The position numbers and the translations under genes are program-made. The notes beneath the pieces are model-generated. The model was not told the origin of the DNA and made no database searches. It was given only the letters and a program-made list of their open reading frames with translations. From Pseudomonas sp. Bout1 (lineage in GTDB: Bacteria; Pseudomonadota; Gammaproteobacteria; Pseudomonadales; Pseudomonadaceae), in NCBI RefSeq assembly GCF_034314165.1, contig NZ_JAVIWK010000001.1:2619001-2683000 (forward strand): a DNA stretch of 64,000 nt. The letters run 5' to 3'. Every line of letters starts with the position of its first letter. The first letter of the stretch is position 1. This document shows, in pieces, positions 1 to 6,146 of the stretch.

Positions 1-1
1 G

Positions 2-634
2 AGCAATACCGCGCTTTCCATCACGCCAAACTATAGAAGCGCCACCAACGCCGCCGGCGTTTATGCGCTGACACCAGTGCAGGGGTATACCAAGGATCTG
101 GCCGACCAAGCCCGGGCCATGATTCAGCAATGGGGCGCAACACTTGCCGGCCTGGGTTCGGTGTCCACGGAAAACATCGTGCCCGTGGCGAAAGGCGGTA
201 CCGGGGGCAGTACACAGGCCGCAGCACGCAACAGCCTCGGCTTGGGCTCTTCCGCAGTTGCTGCGCTGCTTGGCTCTGTGTCGCAGGCCGGCGGTGTGCC
301 GACAGGCGCCGTGTTTGAGTCCGGGTCGAACGCAAACGGCACCTACGTGAAGTTTGCCGACGGCACGATGATCTGCCAGCGCCTGGTGACAACCCTCGTT
401 GATATGACGGCCAACCAGCTGAAGGACTTCGGCAACATGACCATTGCTGCTCAGTTCGCAAGTTCGGCGTTCTCAGTAGTTGCGACCGGCATTCCAACAT
501 CGTCGTTTGATACTTACGGGTTTACGACCTCCTACTCGGTGAACTCCAACACAGTCAGGATCGTTTACAGGAACGGCGCAACAGCGCAGACGATCGGCAC
601 CACACAAATTCTATGCATCGGACGGTGGTTCTAA
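2..634 (+). CDS. Phage tail fibre protein, C-terminal part (5' end outside window)
   Basis: The reading frame is open from base 2, so the gene starts left of the window and only about 210 C-terminal residues are visible. It contains a collagen-like tail repeat (VAKGGTGGSTQAAARNSLGL), typical of phage tail collar and fibre proteins. A beta-rich tip follows, with NGTYVKFADGTMICQR, a sequence often seen at the receptor-binding end of tail fibres. Its stop codon shares one base with the next ATG, so it sits in the late tail operon. An internal GTG at 77 is not the real start. Host-surface binding is inferred from the family. Confidence 0.85.
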   Translation, partial: SNTALSITPNYRSATNAAGVYALTPVQGYTKDLADQARAMIQQWGATLAGLGSVSTENIVPVAKGGTGGSTQAAARNSLGLGSSAVAALLGSVSQAGGVPTGAVFESGSNANGTYVKFADGTMICQRLVTTLVDMTANQLKDFGNMTIAAQFASSAFSVVATGIPTSSFDTYGFTTSYSVNSNTVRIVYRNGATAQTIGTTQILCIGRWF

Positions 635-933
635 TGAAGATCAAGTTGTCACCCTATGCCCCGATTGACCCGAGCGAAGCGCTGACGATTGTGCGGCGCG
701 CGGACGTACTGACCATCAACGGCGAGCGCTTCGATTTCAGCGCAATGCCAGAAGGCGCCACGCTCCCAGCTGAGGCGGTGAAGTGCGATGCCCTGGCCAG
801 CGATGTGACGCGCATCAACGGGCAATTGTTCCTGACCCTGATGTTCCCGTGCGGCCCAGAGGCATCTGTCTCGGCACGGTTCCCTTCGGACATCATCGAC
901 CCGCCTGACGGAAAAGTGAGCCTGCCAGCATGA
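634..933 (+). CDS. Small phage tail-associated hypothetical protein
   Basis: This is a 99-residue protein. An upstream ATG at 613 is in frame, but the ATG at 634 is preferred because it overlaps the tail-fibre stop (TAATG). The start of the next gene overlaps this gene's end as ATGA. I see no signal peptide, membrane segment or recognisable domain. Its place between a tail fibre and a small chaperone-like gene fits a tail accessory protein, but that rests on position only. Confidence 0.7.
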   Translation: MKIKLSPYAPIDPSEALTIVRRADVLTINGERFDFSAMPEGATLPAEAVKCDALASDVTRINGQLFLTLMFPCGPEASVSARFPSDIIDPPDGKVSLPA

Positions 934-1184
934 GCAATATCGACTTCAGCAAGATGATCACCGCCGAACAGCGCCAGACCGATCAGTTGCAAGCGGACCT
1001 CGACACGGCGCTGTCATTGCGCCGTTCGGCCTACCTGTCCGAATCCGACCCACTGCGCTTGGAGGCTGACTACGACGCCCTGAGCCAGGGGCGCGAACCG
1101 GATTACGCCGCCTGGCTGGCGTCCGTGGCTGCAATCAAGGCCCGGTACCCGCTGCCCGCCGCTATCGATCCTGTCGTGGGCTGA
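930..1184 (+). CDS. Phage tail assembly chaperone-like small protein
   Basis: This 84-residue, mostly helical protein starts with an ATGA overlap. It contains the pattern RRSAYLSESDPLRLEADYDAL followed by PDYAAWLASVAAIKARYP. The aromatic-ESDPL-aromatic arrangement is common in small proteins encoded just after tail fibres and usually annotated as tail assembly chaperones or XkdW-like. A clear hairpin terminator follows at 1205-1230, so it is the last gene of the tail operon. The chaperone role is an inference from family pattern and position. Confidence 0.6.
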   Translation: MSNIDFSKMITAEQRQTDQLQADLDTALSLRRSAYLSESDPLRLEADYDALSQGREPDYAAWLASVAAIKARYPLPAAIDPVVG

Positions 1185-1204
1185 TCCCCAAATGAACACC
1201 AATA

Positions 1205-1230
1205 CCCGCCGTTGAGCGGGCTTTTTATTG
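1205..1230 (+). terminator. Rho-independent terminator after the tail genes
   Basis: The stem CCCGC/GCGGG (1205-1209 with 1216-1220) has a 6-nt loop and is followed by CTTTTTATT. It separates the tail operon from the lysis genes. Confidence 0.75.
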
Positions 1231-1244
1231 CCTGGAGAAAAGCA

Positions 1245-1754
1245 ATGGCACGACTTTCTGAATCGCTCGCTGGCGGCCGCAACGCGCTGGCCTTCCTCGA
1301 TATGCTCGCCTGGTCCGAGGGCACCAGCACATCACCGGCAACAGTCATGGATGGTTACGACGTGATCGTCACTGGTGCCGATCGTAAGCCCGAGATCTTC
1401 AAGGACTTCACCGATCACCCGTTCGCCAAGGGTCGCGCGTCAAAGGTCATCAACAGCAAGGGGCTGACTTCCAATGCTTCCGGCCGGTACCAGCAGATGC
1501 TGAAGGACTGGCCGCACTACAAAGCGCTGCTCCAGCTGCCTGACTTCAGCCCGATCAGCCAGGATCTTCTGGCGCTGCAGCACATCCGGGAGTGCCGGGC
1601 TTTGCCCGACGTGGTTGCCGGTCGGATCGAAACGGCTATCGCGAAGTGCCGGAATATCTGGGCCAGCCTGCCCGGGGCCGGATACGGGCAGCGCGAACAC
1701 CGCCTGGAGGATCTGCTGAAGCAGTACCGCCTGGCTGGCGGTGTGCTGGCATGA
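1245..1754 (+). CDS. Phage endolysin, lambda R-type lytic transglycosylase
   Basis: This 169-residue enzyme cleaves peptidoglycan in the periplasm at the end of the phage cycle. It closely matches lambda gpR: AFLDMLAWSEGT near the N-terminus contains the catalytic Glu, followed by YDVIV, DFSPISQDLLALQ, and a C-terminal NIWASLPGAGYGQREH. An upstream in-frame ATG at 1212 falls inside the terminator. The ATG at 1245 has a GGAGAAA ribosome site just upstream and gives the usual family length. There is no signal peptide, so a holin is needed, yet no holin gene is visible in the window. The next gene starts with an ATGA overlap. Confidence 0.93.
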   Translation: MARLSESLAGGRNALAFLDMLAWSEGTSTSPATVMDGYDVIVTGADRKPEIFKDFTDHPFAKGRASKVINSKGLTSNASGRYQQMLKDWPHYKALLQLPDFSPISQDLLALQHIRECRALPDVVAGRIETAIAKCRNIWASLPGAGYGQREHRLEDLLKQYRLAGGVLA

Positions 1755-2068
1755 GCGGCACAGGATTCACCAGGCTGTCGAGGGTATTGGCCAAGGCCAG
1801 GGAGGGTGATCTTTTCTTCGAGTGCCCGGGCTGCGACATGGTCCACGGTATTTCCACTGGAGTTGGCCCAGGCCCTCGCTGGGGCTACAACGGCAACGCC
1901 GATGCCCCCACGTTCACGCCGTCGGTGCTGGTCCGATATAACTGGTCGGACGGCCCAAGGATTTGCCATTCGTTCGTGACCGACGGGCGCATTCAGTTCC
2001 TTGGTGACTGCACGCATAAATTGGCGGGGCAGACGGTTGATCTGCCCGACTGGGAGGATGAGTTATGA
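1751..2068 (+). CDS. DUF6527-like phage protein
   Basis: This 105-residue protein lies between endolysin and spanin, with 4-nt overlaps on both sides. It has a CPGCDMVH motif near residue 25 that looks like half a zinc site, then GPRWGYNGNADAPTFTPSVL and a later CHSFVTDGRIQFLGDCTH with two more Cys and two His. This pattern matches the small DUF6527 proteins found in lysis cassettes of Pseudomonas prophages. Automated labels such as ammonia monooxygenase exist for the family but have no support here. The function is unknown. Metal binding is inferred from the Cys/His pattern. Confidence 0.7.
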   Translation: MSGTGFTRLSRVLAKAREGDLFFECPGCDMVHGISTGVGPGPRWGYNGNADAPTFTPSVLVRYNWSDGPRICHSFVTDGRIQFLGDCTHKLAGQTVDLPDWEDEL

Positions 2069-2583
2069 CGCCGGTGCAGAAGCTGGCCGGCCTGGCGGTG
2101 CTGATCCTCCTGGCCATGGCCGCGAGTTTCGGAGCTGCCTGGAAGGTGCAGGACTGGCGCCTGGGCAAGGTAGTGGCAGAGCAGGGCGCCCAGTTTCAGA
2201 CGGACCTTGCCGCGATCGGCAATGCCGCCGCAGCCCAGGCCCGTGCCGAGCAGGACAAGCGCCTGGCCACCGAGCAGCAACTGGCCGCCTCCGACCAACA
2301 ACACACCAAGGAATTATCCGATGCCCAGCGCAACCAGGCTTTGCTGCGTGACCGTCTTGCTACTGCTGATGTGCGGCTGTCAGTCCTTCTCGACGCCACG
2401 GATTCAGCCAGTGGCTGCAACATGCCTGCCGCCCCCGGCGCCGTCGGCATGGTTCATGCGGCCCGTCGAGCCCAACTTGACCCAGCGCATGCTCAACGAA
2501 TTATCGGCATCACCGATGCCGGCGACCAAGGATTGATCGCGCTACGGGCGTGCCAAGCGTATGTCAGGGAGGTGTCTCGGTAA
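2065..2583 (+). CDS. Rz: Inner-membrane spanin subunit Rz
   Basis: This 172-residue protein has one N-terminal membrane anchor (about residues 8-26, LAGLAVLILLAMAASFGAAW) and a long Ala/Gln/Glu-rich coiled-coil periplasmic domain. That is the layout of an Rz-type inner-membrane spanin, which acts with Rz1 to fuse inner and outer membranes after the endolysin has cut the wall. It starts with an ATGA overlap with the DUF6527 gene. The identification is supported by a lipoprotein gene in another frame inside its 3' half, the classic Rz/Rz1 arrangement. Confidence 0.9.
   Translation: MTPVQKLAGLAVLILLAMAASFGAAWKVQDWRLGKVVAEQGAQFQTDLAAIGNAAAAQARAEQDKRLATEQQLAASDQQHTKELSDAQRNQALLRDRLATADVRLSVLLDATDSASGCNMPAAPGAVGMVHAARRAQLDPAHAQRIIGITDAGDQGLIALRACQAYVREVSR
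2321..2536 (+). CDS. Rz1: Outer-membrane spanin lipoprotein Rz1, nested inside Rz
   Basis: This 71-residue protein is encoded entirely within Rz in a different frame. Starting at ATG 2321 it has a short hydrophobic signal (LCCVTVLLLLMCGC) with a probable lipidated Cys in LLMCGC. A short Pro-containing mature part follows (ATCLPPPAPSAW), as in other Rz1 proteins. It should be sorted to the outer membrane and bind the tip of Rz. The longer open frame upstream (from 2207) reads low-complexity Pro-rich sequence and is not the real start. The ORF itself is certain and the function comes from architecture. Confidence 0.8.
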   Translation: MPSATRLCCVTVLLLLMCGCQSFSTPRIQPVAATCLPPPAPSAWFMRPVEPNLTQRMLNELSASPMPATKD

Positions 2584-2629
2584 TTTAAGTTTTTTTTGAA
2601 AGTTGCCATAATTTTCCGAGTCAACGTAC

Positions 2630-3409
2630 TTAAGGTGAGACTGAAGCATTATCTATTTTCTGCTTGATCGATTTTAAAATTACGTCAACAGAGTGTGCCT
2701 CAGTAGTTCTTCCATCACTTTTTTCTATAATTGATTTTGAACGCTCAGTATCGCCATAAAATTTGTAGATGGCAGCTAAGAATACTTCAGCGTCACCAAA
2801 TGGTGTCGCTTCATAAGACTTTTCCGCAAACGAAATAATCGTGGCTTTTACTTTTTGTGGCTCTTGGCGGATCAGGAGGTCAGAGGCTTTAAGTCTATAA
2901 ATAGTAGATACTAAATTTTTATCCTCAAAAACATGGAGGTCTGGTTTTTTTTCCTCGGTAAGTTCATTGCTTATCTTGTCTAAGAGTTTATCCATGATAC
3001 GTAATGCTTTATCGTGCTCTCCTTTAAAATAGATTGTCATGGCCCCAAGAAAAATATAGGGGGTGCTGTTTTCCTTATAGCATTTTTGAAATAAGTTAGC
3101 GTATTGTGCTCCTTCTTCTTTGTTATCGCTTATTGATGCTATGCCTAGCATTGAGCTGTATATGGAGCATAGTTTTCCAATGTCGGTTATGGTTTTTTCT
3201 TCTCTTAGTAGTATTGTCTTTGCCTCTTTAAACTTACCCTGTTCTATTAGTTTTTTTGCGTCATACATGTCGAGATTTTCATCAGCAAAAGATGTGCTGG
3301 AGTTCGCAAAAACAAAACCACCTATAAGTAAGGCTAAAAGGCCTGATAGATGTTTTTTTGGCTTTGAGGTCGTTTTAATAATTAGCTTACTAGGATATGA
3401 GTTGCACAT
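2630..3409 (-). CDS. AT-rich exported TPR-like hypothetical protein (prophage cargo)
   Basis: This 259-residue protein has a Lys-rich N-terminus and a hydrophobic segment (HLSGLLALLIGGFVFANSSTSFA) that reads as a signal peptide with cleavage near residue 42. The rest is helical and TPR-like, for example DAKKLIEQGKFKEAKTILLREE and MTIYFKGEHDKALRIMDKLL. Its base composition is clearly more AT-rich than its neighbours, and it runs opposite to the lysis genes. This fits a late-acquired cargo gene (moron) near a prophage end. I do not recognise a specific family. Protein-protein interaction in the periplasm is a guess from the repeats. Confidence 0.65.
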   Translation of the reverse strand: MCNSYPSKLIIKTTSKPKKHLSGLLALLIGGFVFANSSTSFADENLDMYDAKKLIEQGKFKEAKTILLREEKTITDIGKLCSIYSSMLGIASISDNKEEGAQYANLFQKCYKENSTPYIFLGAMTIYFKGEHDKALRIMDKLLDKISNELTEEKKPDLHVFEDKNLVSTIYRLKASDLLIRQEPQKVKATIISFAEKSYEATPFGDAEVFLAAIYKFYGDTERSKSIIEKSDGRTTEAHSVDVILKSIKQKIDNASVSP

Positions 3410-3471
3410 TGCTACGTCTCCACTTCAGGGTCGCTGCCCCTAATCATTTGCACACTATCGCCATAGGCAAT

Positions 3472-3503
3472 CGAAAACCCGAACTCCCTGACCTTCGGGG
3501 TTT
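3472..3503 (-). terminator. Possible terminator downstream of the SRAP gene
   Basis: Read on the minus strand, CCCGAA and TTCGGG pair across a 10-nt loop and are followed by TTTT. It lies downstream of the minus-strand SRAP gene. The stem is short, so this is tentative. The rest of the 3410-3698 gap shows nothing I can name. Confidence 0.35.
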
Positions 3504-3698
3504 CTATCCCCACCCCATCCCTCAATAAAAGCGGGTATGGCGGGAAGATATCATGAAAGGTTATGTTGCCTGCTCGAGCCTAATCCCGTTACCTGGATTA
3601 CATGAAGAAAATTCCCGTGATGGTGAATTCAGGGTTTTGTCAACATAGCTTCATGGCGTTTTGATCAACCTGCCAACTTGGCTGCGCCATATTCCAAA

Positions 3699-4382
3699 CT
3701 AGACGTTGGTTGGTTGGATTAGCTCCGGCCCCTTGCTCCTAACGTTGCCCACGGCCGTATCGACCTTGAACCATTCAAAGGCCTCGGCCGGCTCGCCCTG
3801 GTGCAGCACCATCTGCTCGGCGCGCTCTTTGGGCGTGGCCGGGTCCAGCCATTCCCTGGCCAGGTCCGGCGTCAGCACCACGGGCCGTCGGTCGTGGATG
3901 TCCACCATTCCGCCGGCGCTGTCGGCAGTGATGATCACGAAGCCATCATGCTCGCCCGGGCCTTCATCGCTATCGGGCAGTTGGCCAATGGCGGCGCACA
4001 GCACGGGCGCGCCATCCCGCCTGCGGATCAGGTAGGGCTGCTTCTTCGGCCCGCCTTCGTCCACCCACTCAAACCAGTTATCTATGGGCGTGATTGCCCG
4101 GTGCGGCCAAATCGCCCGGAAGAACGGGCCGTGGGCCACCTTCTCGACGCGGGCGTTGATCGGCGCGGCCCTATCCTTAGCCCAGTGCGGTCGCCATCCC
4201 CAGCGCACCAGGTCGGCATGCAGCAGGTAGCCCTGCAGGTGAAGCAAGGCGACTTGGGTTGTCGGGGCGACGTTGTAGCGCTCCAGCGGTAATTCACCGA
4301 CGGAGTTCGCCAAGGCATTGGGCATGCTGAGTGCTGCAACAAAGTCGTGGATGCCGCTGTACTGGGAAAGTCTTCCGCACAT
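3699..4382 (-). CDS. yedK: SRAP-family protein (YedK/HMCES-like abasic-site DNA-protein crosslinker)
   Basis: This 227-residue SRAP protein covalently caps abasic sites in single-stranded DNA through its N-terminal Cys. The sequence begins MCGR, giving catalytic Cys2 after Met removal. The other expected active-site residues are present: Asn76 in NARVE, Glu105 in WFEW and His163 in IHDRRPVVL. Length matches E. coli YedK (about 220). Such genes are frequent cargo near prophage ends in Pseudomonas. A possible terminator lies downstream. A role in protecting phage or host DNA during damage is inferred from the family. I see no convincing LexA box directly upstream. Confidence 0.92.
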   Translation of the reverse strand: MCGRLSQYSGIHDFVAALSMPNALANSVGELPLERYNVAPTTQVALLHLQGYLLHADLVRWGWRPHWAKDRAAPINARVEKVAHGPFFRAIWPHRAITPIDNWFEWVDEGGPKKQPYLIRRRDGAPVLCAAIGQLPDSDEGPGEHDGFVIITADSAGGMVDIHDRRPVVLTPDLAREWLDPATPKERAEQMVLHQGEPAEAFEWFKVDTAVGNVRSKGPELIQPTNV

Positions 4383-4465
4383 AGCTGTCTCCGCTCGTCG
4401 GCCCCAATGAACAGCCGGGACCAGGCCAATCTCTACACTGTAGACACTGGCCCCAGGTATTCGTC

Positions 4466-4675
4466 ATGGCGATCAACATCGAACAGATCAGCGCAATGGA
4501 GGCATGGTTTGCGCTGCGCAACGATCCGGACTTCATCGCGGCCGCTCCGGAAGATCGATACGAATCGCGCCTGGTACTGGCTGACGACATGAAAGAGCGC
4601 GGCGTGATCGACAGTGGAGAGTGGTGCGAGCTGGTTGAAGAGGCGGTCGCCGCGTACGGCGAGGAGTTAGGCTGA
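4466..4675 (+). CDS. Small acidic phage hypothetical protein
   Basis: This 69-residue acidic protein (MAINIEQISAMEAWFALRNDPDFIAAAP...) starts 83 bases from the divergent SRAP start. Its end overlaps the end of the convergent coiled-coil gene by 9 bases. It has no signal peptide or membrane segment. The ribosome site is weak (CCAGG upstream). I recognise no family, and coding is supported by composition and compact packing only. Confidence 0.55.
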   Translation: MAINIEQISAMEAWFALRNDPDFIAAAPEDRYESRLVLADDMKERGVIDSGEWCELVEEAVAAYGEELG

Positions 4676-5020
4676 GGTTTCTTTTAGTCTCTTAAGTTCA
4701 GCCAGCAGCCGCTGGTTCTCCCTGAGAAGGTAATCGCGCTGCTCGGCAACGAGCTTCATGCCGAGAATGGCAGGCTCCGAGCATCGTTCTTTCAGCCCAC
4801 TGATTTCAACCAGGGCTATCTTGAGCGTTTTCTCTACCTTCGCTTTGCCGGTGGCCAGCGCGTCATTCATCTGCACCAGGCCGGATATGTTCGCCCGCGC
4901 CTTGCGCAGCTGCACCTGCAGCTCGGAAACCTCATCTTCGATCATCGAGCAGTGGTGCTTGTACATTTCCAAGGGCGTAGGGCATCCAAGCCACTCGCAG
5001 GTGTCTTCATTGATATTCAT
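4667..5020 (-). CDS. Coiled-coil phage protein under a LexA box
   Basis: This 117-residue protein is predicted to be almost wholly alpha-helical and coiled coil from about residue 25 onwards (EDEVSELQVQLRKARANISGL and DYLLRENQRLLAELKRLKE). It has two N-terminal Cys (DTCEWLGC) and no membrane segment. A perfect LexA-type palindrome lies about 20 bases upstream of the ATG, so the gene should be induced by DNA damage. There is no good Shine-Dalgarno sequence, and the region before the ATG is C-rich on this strand. Function is unknown. SOS control of prophage cargo is the main clue. Confidence 0.65.
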   Translation of the reverse strand: MNINEDTCEWLGCPTPLEMYKHHCSMIEDEVSELQVQLRKARANISGLVQMNDALATGKAKVEKTLKIALVEISGLKERCSEPAILGMKLVAEQRDYLLRENQRLLAELKRLKETSA

Positions 5021-5040
5021 GATGTGGGGGGGTCCGAATG

Positions 5041-5056
5041 CTGTATGTGCATACAG
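5041..5056 (-). promoter_or_regulatory. LexA box
   Basis: CTGTATGTGCATACAG is a perfect 16-bp palindrome of the CTG-N10-CAG class recognised by LexA in gamma-proteobacteria. It lies 20 bases upstream of the minus-strand coiled-coil gene, where bound LexA would block its promoter. Confidence 0.8.
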
Positions 5057-5115
5057 TAGTCGAGGCGTGAGAATGCCGGAGGTGTTGGCCGACGAAATGC
5101 AGGCTTACCCGACGA

Positions 5116-5325
5116 TCAGTCAGGGGCCATGAGGACGGCCAGGGTCAGTTTGATGAACTCTTCGTTCTCGTCGATGGTGTGTAGGGCGCCGCGCACGTTT
5201 TCGGCCACATCGGCGGAACCGCGCTGCTCGACCCAGTTCGATAGCTCCATGATCGAGGCTTCGAGCGCAAGCTGGTTTTCGTAGAGCTTGGAGAGCAGGG
5301 AAGGGAGCAGGTCTGAGTTTGGCAT
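5116..5325 (-). CDS. Small phage hypothetical protein
   Basis: This 69-residue helical acidic protein (MPNSDLLPSLLSKLYENQLALEASIMELSNW...) has a good ribosome site (AGAGGAAC upstream of the ATG). It is the last prophage gene before the attachment region. It has no signal peptide, membrane segment or recognised domain. Transcription runs inward, away from the att site. Function is unknown. Confidence 0.6.
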   Translation of the reverse strand: MPNSDLLPSLLSKLYENQLALEASIMELSNWVEQRGSADVAENVRGALHTIDENEEFIKLTLAVLMAPD

Positions 5326-5410
5326 CGGCGTTCCTCTGGTGGAGTGAACAGTTTAGCAGTCGGTGTTATTTAGGTAGTTTGTGTTAGGTCGGCAGGACGC
5401 CGGGGAGGGT

Positions 5411-5508
5411 GCGTGACTTTTGCGTGACTCTCTCACGCACTTGTAAGCTCTTGTGGGCATTCGATTGCAGCGAGCGCCAGTAAAAACAGCCATTTCACAA
5501 GGGCTTAC
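5411..5508. repeat. Probable integrase arm-type sites next to the attachment core
   Basis: Three copies of a GCGTGA core (two direct, at 5411 and 5422, and one inverted near 5433) are followed by an inverted pair, GTAAGCTCTTGTG (5443-5455) and CACAAGGGCTTAC (5496-5508), which match at 12 of 13 positions. Clusters of this kind flank tyrosine-recombinase att cores. Their role is inferred from position beside the tRNA fragment. Confidence 0.5.
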
Positions 5509-5518
5509 GGTGTTACTG

Positions 5519-5568
5519 CGTGCATGGGGTGCTAGGGGTCGAGTGTTCGAATCACTCCGTCCCGACCA
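5519..5568 (+). other. Prophage attachment site: 3' fragment of tRNA-Pro(GGG)
   Basis: The sequence contains an anticodon loop with GGG (ATGGGGT), a variable region, a T arm GAGTG-TTCGAAT-CACTC and the 3' acceptor strand CGTCCCG-A-CCA ending at 5568. The 5' half of a tRNA (D arm and 5' acceptor strand) is absent upstream, and the anticodon stem is degenerate. This is therefore not a functional tRNA but the duplicated 3' end left by integration into a tRNA-Pro gene. The intact copy and an integrase are expected at the other prophage end, left of the window. Confidence 0.8.
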
Positions 5569-5584
5569 TATTTTTCAGTAATTG

Positions 5585-5614
5585 AGCCGAACTGTCGCCA
5601 GTCCGGCTTTTTTG
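5585..5614 (+). terminator. Terminator of the original tRNA-Pro gene
   Basis: The stem AGCCGAACTG/CAGTCCGGCT (one mismatch) has a 4-nt loop and is followed by six T. It lies directly after the tRNA-Pro fragment and is probably the chromosomal tRNA terminator that marks the host side of the att site. Confidence 0.75.
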
Positions 5615-5636
5615 CGTCCCGGGATTATGCCGCGAC

Positions 5637-6005
5637 TCACCAACTCCCCATAAACCAGAACCGTGCCAGCTTGACCTGGGTTCTCATGGCTGACCGGCCC
5701 GTATTGCAATCGCTTTCCCGTTCTTCAGCAGAGCGAGACGGCGGCTTTTTGATAGCGGGCTTCAGGCCATCCTGATAGGTGGATTCAAATTCCGGGCTCG
5801 CCTCTGAAAGCAGCTGAATGGATTTTGCATAATCATCCTCAAGATCCTGAGGCAGTGTTCCGCACGCCGCTTTGGTGTTTTTGTATAGCTGTCCCCACAT
5901 GTACCCCGACTTGTCTGGCGTATTGAGTTCTGTAAAGCTGTCCGCAGTTGCAGACAGGCTGAAGACGCCAAGCACGATTGCGGTCGTCAAGCTTTTTTCG
6001 AGCAT
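5637..6005 (-). CDS. Small secreted hypothetical protein
   Basis: From the ATG at 6005 this gives 122 residues with a clear signal peptide (MLEKSLTTAIVLGVFSLSATA, cleavage before DSF). The mature part is small with two Cys (AACGTLPQDL and DCNTG) that could form a disulfide. Upstream in-frame starts at 6023 and 6047 would add residues before the signal sequence and are less likely. It is the first host gene beyond the att site. I recognise no domain, and a periplasmic location is inferred. Confidence 0.6.
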   Translation of the reverse strand: MLEKSLTTAIVLGVFSLSATADSFTELNTPDKSGYMWGQLYKNTKAACGTLPQDLEDDYAKSIQLLSEASPEFESTYQDGLKPAIKKPPSRSAEERESDCNTGRSAMRTQVKLARFWFMGSW

Positions 6006-6146
6006 CCTGGTATGGCCTTCCATGGGTTGAAGGTCAGCTTTATACAACGCCTCTCACGGTGGCGTCCTTTTTTCAGTGATCAACGCTGATGCACGATGGC
6101 TGAGGCTACGCCGTAAGCTCAACCATCGATGGTTCATAAAGGCCTG

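Noticed and set aside
4425..4460. Second LexA box before the SRAP and 4466 genes (around CACTGTAGACACTGG)
   Set aside because: The half-sites do not give CTG-N10-CAG and symmetry is poor, unlike the perfect box at 5041.
5440..5568. A complete functional tRNA-Pro gene
   Set aside because: The D arm and 5' acceptor strand are missing and the anticodon stem has mismatches. Only the 3' part duplicated at integration is present.
6060..6090. Hairpin followed by T-run on the plus strand (ACGCC...GGCGT then TTTTTT)
   Set aside because: No plus-strand gene ends there, and on the strand of the neighbouring genes there is no T-run, so I do not call it a terminator.
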